This document shows positions 16,376-26,100 of a stretch of DNA of 64,000 nt, piece after piece; the stretch's first letter is position 1, and every line of letters starts with the position of its first letter. This DNA is from Amycolatopsis bullii (lineage in GTDB: Bacteria > Actinomycetota > Actinomycetes > Mycobacteriales > Pseudonocardiaceae). The stretch is taken from positions 24,736 through 88,735 of the forward strand of contig NZ_BNAW01000035.1 of the NCBI RefSeq assembly GCF_014654205.1, in the 5' to 3' direction. Made by a program: the position numbers and the translations under genes. The notes beneath the pieces are model-generated. The model was not told the DNA's origin and did not search any database. It worked only from the letters and a program-made list of their open reading frames with translations.

Positions 16376-17205
16376 CGCCGCCCCGGCACCACGCCGCCGT
16401 CGCCGCACTCGGTGATCCCACGGCCTGGCCGGAGTCCGGCTTCTGGACGCAGGTTCGCGTGCTGGCCACCCGATCGCTGCGCACGGCGTTCGGTGACCGT
16501 CGCCTGGTGTTCTTCGGCCTGCTGCAGCCGGTGGTGCTGTTGCTGTTGTTCAGCCAGGTGTTCAGCGGTGTCGGCGCGCTGCCGGGTGTCGCGGCGTACC
16601 AGGGTTACGTGAACTTCCTGGTTCCGGCGACCTTGGTCAACATCGCGATGACGACGGCGATGAGTTCGGGAGCGGGCCTGCTGGCGGAGATCTACGGCGG
16701 CTTCACCGGGCGGCTGCGCTGCCTGCCGATCTCGCTGTTCTCCGTTCTGGTGGCACGGACGCTGGCGGATTCCGCGCGGCTGGGCGTCCAGCTGGTGGTG
16801 ACGGCCCTGGCGAGCGTGGTCTTCCTGGGCTTCCGCCCGGCGGGCGGGGTACTGGGCCTGGGATCGGCCCTGGTGCTGACGTTGGTGGTCGGCTGGTGCC
16901 TGAGCTGGGTGTTCGTGGCGATCACGACGTGGTTGCGCAAGGCGGAGACGCTGCAGGCGGCGTCGTTCGTGGTGATGTTCCCGCTGATGTTCTCCTCGAG
17001 CGCGTACATGCCCCTCGACACGATGCCGGCGTGGGTCCGCGCGGTCTCGGCGGTGAACCCGCTGACGTACGCGATCGACGCGACCCGGGCGCTGGCGCTG
17101 GCCCGCCCGCTCGGCTGGTCTCTCGTCGTGGCGCTCCTGATCGCGGCGATGGCCGCGGTGGCGGGCGCCGTCCTGGCGGCCCGCACCTTCCGCGCCCGGA
17201 CCTAA
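16372..17205 (+). CDS. DrrB-type ABC-2 permease
   Basis: 277 residues, six predicted membrane helices, ABC-2 family. An amphipathic N-terminal stretch with TRSLRTAFGDRRLVFFGLLQ leads into the first helix. Later segments include LVVTALASVVFLGF and the ABC-2 motif FPLMFSSSAYMPLDTMPAWV followed by NPLTYAIDATRAL. The GTG start overlaps the ATPase stop by four bases, so the two form a coupled exporter. Its 3' end overlaps the 3' end of the convergent glycosyltransferase gene by four bases. Confidence 0.88.
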   Translation: MTPPRHHAAVAALGDPTAWPESGFWTQVRVLATRSLRTAFGDRRLVFFGLLQPVVLLLLFSQVFSGVGALPGVAAYQGYVNFLVPATLVNIAMTTAMSSGAGLLAEIYGGFTGRLRCLPISLFSVLVARTLADSARLGVQLVVTALASVVFLGFRPAGGVLGLGSALVLTLVVGWCLSWVFVAITTWLRKAETLQAASFVVMFPLMFSSSAYMPLDTMPAWVRAVSAVNPLTYAIDATRALALARPLGWSLVVALLIAAMAAVAGAVLAARTFRART

Positions 17206-18308
17206 CCCAGCGACTCCAGGTGGGTGGCCGCCTCCTCCGCGCCACCAGCCGCTTCGAAGAACTCGCGGATCTTCTCCGCGCCCGGGCGGTAGTGCTCCGC
17301 CGCCTCGATCGCCACGCGGATGTCCGCCGCCTTCGCCCGGTCGAACCGCAGCCGGACGCCCGCCGAGGCCGCGGTCACCTGCTGGGCCAGCATCGACTGG
17401 TCGTCCCGGATCGGGGCGACCGCCAGCGGCACCCCGGCCGCCAGTGCTTCGCAGACCGTGTTGTGCCCGCCGTGGCAGACCACCACCGACGCCCGCGCGA
17501 ACACCGCCACCTGCGGGATCCGCCGGGCCAGCAGGACGCTTTCGCTGCTCAGCTCCCCGGATGGATCCACCACCAGCCCCCGCACCGACGGCATTCCCGC
17601 CAGCGCGTCCACGCTCTCGGCCAGGAACCGGGTACCCGCCGCACCGTTCGACGTCCCCAAGGTGACCACGACCAGCGGGCGATCGTCCACAAGCGACCAC
17701 TCACCCGAAGCCGCGGGCAGCACCGGCCCGACGTAGGCCACCGGCACCGCCGGCCGTGCCTCCCCCGCCAGCGCGCGGGTGGTGAACGCCAGCACCAGAT
17801 GCGGGGAAAACCGCAGGTCACCGAGCAGCACGCCGTGGCGGGCCCGCAACCCGGCCTGGAGCTCGGTCACCCAGGACGCGATCTTCGGCAACGACCCCAG
17901 CGGGTCGGCCAGCTCGGTTGACGTCGACGCCGAGGTCGCCCACGGCACGCCGCACCGGGCCGCCACCAGCGCGCCCGCCATCGCCTGCTGGTCGGCCACC
18001 ACCACGTCCGGCGCGAACGAGGAGACCGCCGAAGCCACCCCCGGCACCATGGCGTCGGCCAGCGGCACCAGGTACGACTCCCACAGGTACTTCAGAGCCG
18101 CGAACCCGCGCAGCTCCGGCGGCCGCAGAGCCACGGAGAACGGCCTGGAGTCCCCCGCCGGGAACACCCTCCCGGAGACCAAAGCAGACAGCTCCGGCTC
18201 CGGACCGCACCAGGCCACCGCATGCCCGCGCGAAGAAAGCACCGCGGCCACCCCGCGCAACGGCGCCACGTGCCCGGCCAGCGGCGGCACGACCAGCAGG
18301 AACCTCAC
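17202..18308 (-). CDS. GT-B glycosyltransferase (MGT/UGT-like, GT1)
   Basis: 368 residues from GTG 18308, which forms GTGA with the upstream stop. The N-terminal acceptor domain begins RFLLVVPPLAGHVAPLRGVA, with the His typical of the catalytic base in this family. The C-terminal donor domain has VVTLGTSNGAAG and the nucleotide-sugar motif CHGGHNTVCEALAAGVPLAV followed by DDQ. This is the pattern of macrolide and phenolic-glycolipid glycosyltransferases. It is the last gene of the PKS operon and probably attaches a sugar to the lipid or polyketide product. Donor and acceptor are unknown. Confidence 0.85.
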   Translation of the reverse strand: MRFLLVVPPLAGHVAPLRGVAAVLSSRGHAVAWCGPEPELSALVSGRVFPAGDSRPFSVALRPPELRGFAALKYLWESYLVPLADAMVPGVASAVSSFAPDVVVADQQAMAGALVAARCGVPWATSASTSTELADPLGSLPKIASWVTELQAGLRARHGVLLGDLRFSPHLVLAFTTRALAGEARPAVPVAYVGPVLPAASGEWSLVDDRPLVVVTLGTSNGAAGTRFLAESVDALAGMPSVRGLVVDPSGELSSESVLLARRIPQVAVFARASVVVCHGGHNTVCEALAAGVPLAVAPIRDDQSMLAQQVTAASAGVRLRFDRAKAADIRVAIEAAEHYRPGAEKIREFFEAAGGAEEAATHLESLG

Positions 18309-19081
18309 GCCGCGTGCCGTTCGATCCACTTCAGCACCAGCTCGCGCACCTCGCGGTGCTGCTCCACCAGGACCGAATGCCCCTGCCCTTCGAACACGTG
18401 CAGCTCGCCGTTCGGCAGCAGTGACGTCAACGCCTCGAGGTCGTCGGCCTGGTAGCCGTGACTGCCCAAAATGGACAGCACCGGGCAGCCGATCCCCGCC
18501 ACCTGCTCCCAGGTGAGCAACGGCCCGAGCGGCACCTCCTCGGCCATCTTCGTCGACGTGATCCGCTCGGCGGCCAGCCGCGCCAGCCGCCGGTGGTGCG
18601 CGCTGAAGTTCGCTTCGATCCAGTCGAAGCTCTCTTCCACCTGCAGGAACCGCACGGTGTGGGCGAGGATCGCGCTCATCTTCTCCGCCCACACCTCGGT
18701 GGCGGGCTCGGACTCGATGCACACGATGCTGCGGACTCGCGAAGGATTCGCCACGGCGTAGCTGTAGGCGAGCGTGCCGCCGAAGCTGTTGCCGACCAGG
18801 TGCACCGGCCGGTCGACGCCGAGCTGCCGCAGCAGGTCGTCGAGGTCGGCGACGAAGTCCCCGAGCGTGTACCCGCGCTCTGGCCGCTCGGTCTTGCCGT
18901 GCCCGCGCAGGTCGTAGCTGATCACGTCGATGCCCGCGGCCGCGACCGGCGGCGCCAGCGTGAGGTAGAAGCTCGCCAGGCTGTCGGTGCCCATGCCGTG
19001 CAGGAACACCACGGTCTCGGTGCCGCCGGCGGGCACGAGCTGAACGTTCGTGCGCAGCCCGTTGACGGTCATCGTGGGCAC
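18305..19081 (-). CDS. Alpha/beta hydrolase
   Basis: 258 residues. Oxyanion HGMG (about 29), nucleophile elbow GNSFGG (Ser near 98) and catalytic His in GQGHSV near the C-terminus are present. The usual Asp position after the sixth strand reads GSHGYQADD, so the acid is shifted or supplied elsewhere. GTG 19081 has GGGGGAG at a good distance; ATG 19072, overlapping the ACP stop, is an alternative. Placed between the ACP and the glycosyltransferase genes, it may act as an off-loading or editing thioesterase for the PKS, or hydrolyse the product. Cytoplasmic. Confidence 0.8.
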   Translation of the reverse strand: MPTMTVNGLRTNVQLVPAGGTETVVFLHGMGTDSLASFYLTLAPPVAAAGIDVISYDLRGHGKTERPERGYTLGDFVADLDDLLRQLGVDRPVHLVGNSFGGTLAYSYAVANPSRVRSIVCIESEPATEVWAEKMSAILAHTVRFLQVEESFDWIEANFSAHHRRLARLAAERITSTKMAEEVPLGPLLTWEQVAGIGCPVLSILGSHGYQADDLEALTSLLPNGELHVFEGQGHSVLVEQHREVRELVLKWIERHAA

Positions 19082-19359
19082 GTGCGCTCCCCCACGAACC
19101 GGGCGATGTCGCCGACGGTCAGCCCGATGACGTCGTCCAGGTCCTTCTCCGCCAGGTACTCGGCGAGGTTGACGTCGGCGCCGAAGTGCTCGGACAGGAT
19201 GCTCGCGAAGGTCACCAGGTCGATGCTCTCCAGCTGGAGGTCTTCGTGGAAGGTCGTGTCGGGCGTGATCTCGATGCCGAGGACGTCGGCGTCACCGACG
19301 AGCTCGGCGAGCAGCTCGGCGACGACGTCGAACGTGGCGGACGCGTGGTCGATGGTCAT
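19069..19359 (-). CDS. Discrete acyl carrier protein
   Basis: 96 residues with the acidic four-helix pattern of ACPs. The phosphopantetheine Ser is in LQLESIDLVTF (about residue 45), where the usual DSL is replaced by ESI, as often in actinobacterial lipid and PUFA-type ACPs. It overlaps the stop of the PKS gene by four bases and precedes the hydrolase. The adjacent PKS protein (19356-23141) has no internal ACP, so this one may serve it in trans. The PPTase-like domain of that protein could activate it. Confidence 0.88.
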   Translation of the reverse strand: MTIDHASATFDVVAELLAELVGDADVLGIEITPDTTFHEDLQLESIDLVTFASILSEHFGADVNLAEYLAEKDLDDVIGLTVGDIARFVGERTCPR

Positions 19360-22300
19360 GAATCGCTCCTGAGTCGTGCGATGGCGGTGTCGCCGTCCAG
19401 TTCGGCCGTGACGGCGAAGTGCGGCAGGTCCCGGTGCCTTCCGGACACCGTGCCGTCGTCGTGCACGCGGATTTCCGCCGGGTAGACGGGTTCACCGAGC
19501 CGTGCCCGGACGGCGTCCTTGACGGCGATCCGCGTCAGCAGCCAGCCGCGCTGCTGCCGCGGCGGGACGGCGGCGAACTCGGCGCGTTCGGACGCGCTGA
19601 GGTAGATCCCGGCGTAGATGTCCCGCGCGGCGACCGTCGCCCAGCGGTCGGTGACGGCGACCGAGCCGTCGTCCCGCCGCTCCCCCAGGAGGTGCTCCGC
19701 CGGGAACGCGTAGACGCGGTGGGCCGCGCGGTCGCAGGGGAACCGGACGTCCCGCCAGCCCTCGATGCTCGCCAGGACCCGCCCGTCGAGGACCAGCTCG
19801 GCGTCCATCTCGAGGACGTCCGGCCGGGGCAGCCGGACCCGCACCAGGCATTCGAGCCGGGTTCCGGGCGCCGGTTCGGGACCGTGCCAGGTCAGCCGGC
19901 CGATCGAGCGCGGGAACGCGAGCAGGTCGTCGGCCCGGGTGGCCATCAGCCAGCAGCCGAGCAGCTGGCCGACGTTGTCGAGCAGCCCGCCGGGCGCTTC
20001 CGGGACGACCAGCTCGCCGCGGATGTGCTGCGCGCCGAGGCCGGTCAGCCGGGCCAGACCCTGGTAGGCGGGGCCGTGGAACATCTCGCGCCGGGCGTAG
20101 ATCTCGGCCGCGCTCAGCGGTGGCGCGGTCTCCGGCCCGGGCACCTCGGCCCGCGGCGGCGGTGGGGTGAACGCCCCCAGCGCGACGGTCATCAGCGCGT
20201 ACGGCCCGATCTCGACGGTCACGTGATCGTCCTCGCGGCTCATCGACAGCGGCACGTGCTGCGCCGGGGCGGCGATGAGCCAGCGGGAGAACACGGCGTC
20301 CCGCACCGCGACCGCCGTCGTGCCCGGCCAGGCGCGCTCGGCCGCCCGGCAGGCGAGGTCGACCAGGGTCGTCGCGGGCACCACCGGCCGGAAGTCCGAT
20401 TCGTCGGGCCAGCCGTCGCGCTGCCGGAAGAACCGGTGGTCGCGCAAGTACGGCATGGCCGCCACCGAGACCTCCACAGTGGACTCGACGCGGCGGCGGG
20501 CGGCCGCGACGACGTCCGCGGCGGCCCGGCGGGTCTCGGTGAGCAACGCGGTGAACTCGGCGACGATCGGATCCGGCAAGCCGGCAGGCAGGCTCGGCTC
20601 CTCGAGCAGGCCGCGAGCCGATTCCCCCAGCGAGAGCAGGGCATTGCCGGTGGTGAGCCGGATCCGCCGCGGTTCCAGCGCCGCAAAGTCCGGGTCGCCG
20701 CCTTCGGTCCACAGCGCGGTCGCGAGGCGCCGCAGCTGCGCGAGCCCGGGCTGGGTGCCGGACGCGGCGGCGACGACCAGGTGCCGCCGCTCGCCCAGCG
20801 TGTCGGTGACGAAGGAGCCGAGCTGACCGGCGCCGACCTGCACGAACACCCGGAACCCGGCGTCGTGCAGGGCTTCGGTCAGCTCCCGGAACCGGACCGG
20901 GCGCAGCAGGTGGTCCAGGTAGAGCCGGCGGACGTCCTCCGGGGCCGCCGGGTACGGCCGGGTGGTCGTCGCCGACCACACCGGCAGCGCCGGGGCGCGC
21001 AGGTCCAGGTCCGCGACGAGCCGGGCGAAGGGCGCGAGGTAGGGCCGCATGAGCGGGGTGTGGAAACCGGACCGGAACGGCAGCGTGGTGGCCACGATCC
21101 CGGCACCCCGGCAGGTCGTCGCGAAGTCGGCGACCACATCGGGCGGCCCGCACACGATGGTCTGCCGCGCCGCGTTCTCGTGCGAGACGACGAGTTCGCC
21201 GGGCAGCAGTTCGGCCACGCGCGCCGCCGGGGCGCCCAGCACGAGGTAGTCCGCCTCGGGCAGCTCGAAGCCGTCCGGCCAGTAGCGCGCCAAGGCGTCC
21301 GGCACCGCGGTGCACATCCCGGCGGCCTGCATGGCCGTCCACTCCCCGACGCTGTGCCCGGCGAGCGCGTCCGGCCGGATCGCGAGCCGCCGCAGGACGT
21401 CGTCGAGCAGCAGCCCGGCCGCCGACACGCTCGCCGCGCGGTCGAGCACGTTCGCCGTCGACCACCGTGGCCGGTCGAGGCCGAAGTGCCGGGCCACGTC
21501 GTCGAGGCGCGGTTCGCCGCCGGCTTCCAGTCCCGGGTGGACGAACGCTGTCTTCCCGCCCGGCAGGAGGGGATCGACGCTGCACCAGACGTCACCGGCG
21601 CCGTGCCACGACCGGCCCTCAGCCGCCACCTTGGTGACCACCCGGCGGGCGGCGGCGAGCTTGCGGTCGTCCGGGCCCACGATCCCGAGCCGGCACGGTC
21701 CGTCGCCCGGGCCGGGCCGGTCGAGCCGGTCCAGCAGCTCCGCCGGTGTGCGCGCGGCCAGGCGCAGCACGCGTTCCGGCTCGTCGACGCGAACCCGCCG
21801 CTTCGGCGCCGGATCGCCGGCTTCGACGACGACGTGGGCGTTCACCCCGCCGAAGCCGAACGCGTTGACCGCGGCCACCCGCGGCAGCGCGCCCCACGGC
21901 TCGGCCTCGGCCAGCACCCGGAACCGCGTCTTGTCGAGCAGCGGGTTCGGGTCGGCGCAGTGCAGGGTCGGCGGCAGGACGCCGTGGTGCAGGGCCAGCG
22001 CCACCTTGACCAGCCCGGCGACCCCGGCGGTCGGCAGCGTGTGCCCGATCATCGACTTGACCGAGCCGATCACCGCACGGGGCCCGTCCGCCGGGCCGAA
22101 GACGTCGGCCACGGTGGTCAGCTCGGCGGCGTCCCCGGCGGGGGTCGCGGTGCCGTGGGCCTCCAGCAGCCCGATTTCCGCGGGATCGCGCCCCGCCCAG
22201 GCGCGGCGCAGGGCGAGGGTCTGCCCGGCGACGGACGGGCTGAGCAGGCTCGCGCCCCGGCCGTCACTCGACGTGCCGGTGCCGCGGATCACGGCGTACA

Positions 22301-23141
22301 CGCGGTCGCCGTCGCGACGGGCGTCGGCCAGCCGCTTGAGCACGACGATCGCGGTGCCCTCGCCGATGAGCATGCCGTCCGCCTCGCGGGACAGCGGGCT
22401 GATCCGCTGGCTCGGCGACAGCGCGCCCAGCTGGGTGAACAGGGCCCACAGCGTGTCGTCCTGGGTCTGGTGCGCGCCGCCCGCGAGGACGACGTCGCAG
22501 CGGCCGCGGGTCAGCTCGCCGATGGCCTGGTCGACGGCGACCAATGAGGACGCGCAGGCGGCGTCCACCGTGTACGCCGGGCCGCCGAGGTCGAGCCGGT
22601 TCGCCACCCGGGCGGCGGCGAGGTTCGGAACCAGGCCGGCGGCGGTCTCGGGCCGGAACTCGCCGAGCGGTTCGAGCAGCGCCGTCCGCAGCCGCTCGAG
22701 GACGGCCGGCCCGGCCGACGGCATCAGCTCGCCGACCGTGCGGGTGATCTGCCGGACGGTGCGGACCCGCTGGTCGAAGCCCCGCAGGCCGGGCGAGAGG
22801 TACCCGCCGCGGCCGAGCACGACACCGATCCGCTCCGGGTCGCCGAGCCGGCCGAGGCCCCCGGCGTCGCCGACCGCGGTCACGGCGACGGCCAGCGCCG
22901 TCAGCTGGTCCGGCTCGGTGCCGTCGAGGGACGTCGGCGGGACGCCGTGGGCGACGGGGTCGAAGTCCAGGGTGTCCGGGGTGAAGCCGCCGCGGCGGCC
23001 GGGGAACTCCGGGTCCCGGTGGTGCGGCGGGACTTCGGTGACGGCATCGACGCCGTTGACCAGGTTCCGCCAATACTGGTCCATCGTGGACGCGCCGGGC
23101 AGGAACACGCCCATGCCCACGATCGCGACCGGGGTCACCAC
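19356..23141 (-). CDS. Type I iterative PKS: KS-AT-DH-PPTase-like
   Basis: 1261 residues from GTG 23141, chosen because GTGGTGA overlaps the previous stop and the protein then begins directly with the KS (TPVAIVGMGVFLPG). KS about 1-430, active Cys in VDAACASSL (about 195), His in EAHGTATPAGD and GSVKSMIGHT. AT about 520-840, with GHSVGEWTAM near 597. The hot-dog DH starts near 895 (YLRDHRFF) with its second half marked by FHGPAYQGL (about 1024). The C-terminal 80 residues (YLSASERAEF...GWLLTRIAVKDAVR) resemble an Sfp-type PPTase with the W-x-x-K-[ED]-A motif as W-L-L-T-R-I-A-V-K-D-A. This layout recalls enediyne PKS and PUFA-type lipid synthases. No ACP or KR is present here; they are in partner proteins. 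Confidence 0.85.
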   Translation of the reverse strand: MVTPVAIVGMGVFLPGASTMDQYWRNLVNGVDAVTEVPPHHRDPEFPGRRGGFTPDTLDFDPVAHGVPPTSLDGTEPDQLTALAVAVTAVGDAGGLGRLGDPERIGVVLGRGGYLSPGLRGFDQRVRTVRQITRTVGELMPSAGPAVLERLRTALLEPLGEFRPETAAGLVPNLAAARVANRLDLGGPAYTVDAACASSLVAVDQAIGELTRGRCDVVLAGGAHQTQDDTLWALFTQLGALSPSQRISPLSREADGMLIGEGTAIVVLKRLADARRDGDRVYAVIRGTGTSSDGRGASLLSPSVAGQTLALRRAWAGRDPAEIGLLEAHGTATPAGDAAELTTVADVFGPADGPRAVIGSVKSMIGHTLPTAGVAGLVKVALALHHGVLPPTLHCADPNPLLDKTRFRVLAEAEPWGALPRVAAVNAFGFGGVNAHVVVEAGDPAPKRRVRVDEPERVLRLAARTPAELLDRLDRPGPGDGPCRLGIVGPDDRKLAAARRVVTKVAAEGRSWHGAGDVWCSVDPLLPGGKTAFVHPGLEAGGEPRLDDVARHFGLDRPRWSTANVLDRAASVSAAGLLLDDVLRRLAIRPDALAGHSVGEWTAMQAAGMCTAVPDALARYWPDGFELPEADYLVLGAPAARVAELLPGELVVSHENAARQTIVCGPPDVVADFATTCRGAGIVATTLPFRSGFHTPLMRPYLAPFARLVADLDLRAPALPVWSATTTRPYPAAPEDVRRLYLDHLLRPVRFRELTEALHDAGFRVFVQVGAGQLGSFVTDTLGERRHLVVAAASGTQPGLAQLRRLATALWTEGGDPDFAALEPRRIRLTTGNALLSLGESARGLLEEPSLPAGLPDPIVAEFTALLTETRRAAADVVAAARRRVESTVEVSVAAMPYLRDHRFFRQRDGWPDESDFRPVVPATTLVDLACRAAERAWPGTTAVAVRDAVFSRWLIAAPAQHVPLSMSREDDHVTVEIGPYALMTVALGAFTPPPPRAEVPGPETAPPLSAAEIYARREMFHGPAYQGLARLTGLGAQHIRGELVVPEAPGGLLDNVGQLLGCWLMATRADDLLAFPRSIGRLTWHGPEPAPGTRLECLVRVRLPRPDVLEMDAELVLDGRVLASIEGWRDVRFPCDRAAHRVYAFPAEHLLGERRDDGSVAVTDRWATVAARDIYAGIYLSASERAEFAAVPPRQQRGWLLTRIAVKDAVRARLGEPVYPAEIRVHDDGTVSGRHRDLPHFAVTAELDGDTAIARLRSDS

Positions 23142-26100
23142 AGCGACGCCGTGTACAGCACCGCACGGTCCGTGCCGTAGGCGAGTTCCCGCAGCAGGGC
23201 CGCGGTGGCCTCGGCCGGGTCGAGCAGGGCGACGTCGCGGCGTTCGTACTCGCGCGCCAGTTCCGGCGACACCATCCCCGCGTGGTCGCCGTCCGGCGCC
23301 CACGGTCCCCAGTGGACGGTCACGGCACGGCCCGGCCAGGTCGTCCCCAGGGTTTCGAGCGCGTCGTTCGCGGCGGCGTAATCGGTCTGGCCGCGGTTGC
23401 CGAGCACCGCGGCGATGCTGCCGAAGAACGCGACGAACCCGGGCTCGGCCTCGAGCGCGCCGAGCAGGGCACGTGCACCATCCACTTTGGTCTCGACGAC
23501 GGTCCGGAACGACGGCTCGTCCTTGTCCGCCATGAGCTTGTCGTCGATCACCCCGGCGGCGAAGACGACGCCGTCGACCCGCCCGCCGAGGTCCTTGATC
23601 AGCCGGTGCACCGCGTCCGCGTCGCGCACGTCGATGCTGTGGTAGGCCGGGTTGCCGCCGGCAGCGCGGATCTCGTCGAGGGTCCGGCCGATCTCGCGCT
23701 GGGCCAGCGCGGTCCGCACCCGGCGTTCGATGTCGGCGACCGGCCCGCCGCGGCCGGCCAGCACCGCGCGCATCGCCGTGGTGTCCTGCGGCAGGTCGTC
23801 CGGTTCACCCGGCCACGGCGTCCGCCCGGCGAGCTCCAGCCGACACCCGGAAGCGGCGAACGCGACCGCGGCGCGGGCGGTGATCCCGCGGGCCCCGCCG
23901 ACGAGCAGCACGACGGAGTCCGGCCCCAGGCCCAGCGCGGCGAGTTCACCGCTGCCCGGACCGGCGCCGGAGTAGGCGATCGACGGCAGGTCCGCAGGCC
24001 GCGGCTCGATGGTGAAGCGGCCGGCGTTGTCGTGGCCGACGACCGGCGGGCCGTCGCTGAGGGCTTCGTCCACCAGCGTTTTCGCCACGTCCTGCGTGAC
24101 CTCGACGAGCCGCGTCACGCCGTCGCGCTCCAACGCGGCCGACCGCACCAGGCCCCGGAGCCCCGGGACGGTGTCCGGCTCCGCCGCCACGAAGACGTCC
24201 CCTCGCAGGGCTTTGAGCTGGTTGAAGACCTCGGTGAGGTCGCGGGCGAACAGCACGGTGATGTCCGCGTCCCCGGTGACGACCTCCGCCCCGGCCGCGG
24301 CGAAGGCGGCCCCCACGGCGTCGTCCGGCGTGGCCACGGTTTTCCCGCGCAGCCGCCCGGGGTCCGGGTCCAACGGCACCGGGACCCGCTCGAGGCGGTA
24401 TCGGCGCGGCGGGGCGGCGGGTGGTTTCGGCGTCAGCCAGCTTTCCAGGTGCGCGGCGAGGGCGTTCGCCGTGCGGTCGCGGCTGAGCTGGTCGGTGCGG
24501 TCGTCGGCGGGCAGGCCCAGGCGGGACAGCAGGGTGCCGGCGATCTCGGTCCGCTTGATGGAGTCGATCGAGAGGTCGGCTTCGAGGTCGAGGTCGGCGG
24601 CGATCATGTCGGCCGGGTAGCCGGTGCGTTCGCTGATCACGCCGAGCACGGTGCTCATGACGTCGGCGGCTTCGGGTTCGGGTTCTTCCTGCGGGACCGG
24701 TTCTTCGACGACGACCGGGGCCGGCAGCGGGGCGGCGGGTGCGGCGGGTGCGCTGCCGAGGTAGCCGAGCATGACCTCGCGCTGCGCGGCGACGAGTTCG
24801 CGGGTGGTGCGCAGGAAGTCGGCGATCGCCTGGTCACGGCCGGGCGCGGGCTGGGTCATGGCGGTACTCCGGATTCGTCGAGCCGGGGGCAGGGCGGGGG
24901 CGGCGGAACCGGGCGCGCGGGCGGACCGCCCGTCGACGGCCCAGGCGGTGGGTGCGGGTCCGGGAGGTTTCGGCCGGGCCAGCCGTTCGGTCCGGACGTC
25001 GACACCGGCTTCGGCGAGGGCCTTGAGCGCGGCCAGGAAGCCGGTGAGGTCCGGCCCGCAGGCGACGACGGTGTGCGGCCGATCGCCGAGGATGTCCTTC
25101 ACCAGCCGGGTGAGGACGCGCCCGGGCCCGGCTTCGACGAAGATGCGCGCCCCGGCCGCGTACATGGCTTCGATCTGGTCGAGGAACCGCACCGGGGCCC
25201 CGATTTGCGCGGCCAATTCACCGCGTACATCGTCTTGGTAGGGCTTCGCGATCCGGTTGGCCCAGACGGGTTTCCGCGGGGACTTGATTTCTTCTTCGTC
25301 GAGTGCCCGGGCGAACACCTCTCCCGCGGCGGCGACCAGCGGACTGTGGAAGGCGCAGGCGACCGGGATCCGCTGGGCGGAGATGCCGGTTTCCCCGAGC
25401 CGCCGGACGGCGCGTTCGACGGCGGGGACGGGACCGGAGAGGACGACCTGTTCGGGCGCGTTGTGGTTGGCGACGACCACGTCGGGACCGATGAGGGTGG
25501 CGCTGAGCGCATCCCGGTTCGCTTTGACGGCGGCCATGGTGCCCGGTTGCGCGACCTCGGCGATGGCTTGCGCCCGGGCCCGGCTGAGGCGCAGGAGGGT
25601 CTCGGTGTCGAAGGCCCCGGCGACGGAGAGGGCGACGAGCTCGCCATAGCTGTGCCCGCCGAGGAAGTCGGGGTGGACGCCGACCTGGGCGAGCAGCCGG
25701 GTGACAGCGGTTTCGACGAGCCCGAGAGCAGGCTGGGCGACGCGGGTGTCGGTGAGAGCGGCTTCTTGGGCGTCGACCGCCTCGGCGGTGAAAGCGCGCG
25801 GCGGAAAAGCCGTGGCGGCGATGTCGGGAGCGAGGCGGAGAAGCTCGGCGAGTTCGGGGAAGTGGACGAAGAGCTCGGCGAGCATGCCGGTGCGCTGGCT
25901 GCCCTGGCCGGGGAAGAGAAAGGCGACCTTGCCGGGGTCGGCGACCTTCGCGCCGGCCGCCGCCGCATCAGCCGCGCCCACGCCACCCCGCTCACCCGGC
26001 CCGGCGGCGGCCATCGGCCGCCGGGCGGCACTCCCGTTGCCGGAGCCGCCCGTCTGCTTCTCCGCCACCGTGCGGTCCAGCTCCACCAGGGCCTGCTCCG

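Noticed and set aside
19419..22547. Open frame of about 1040 codons opposite the KS-AT-DH-PPTase gene
   Set aside because: Low-complexity Arg/Gly/Pro composition with no motif. The minus-strand frame carries all KS, AT and DH signatures.
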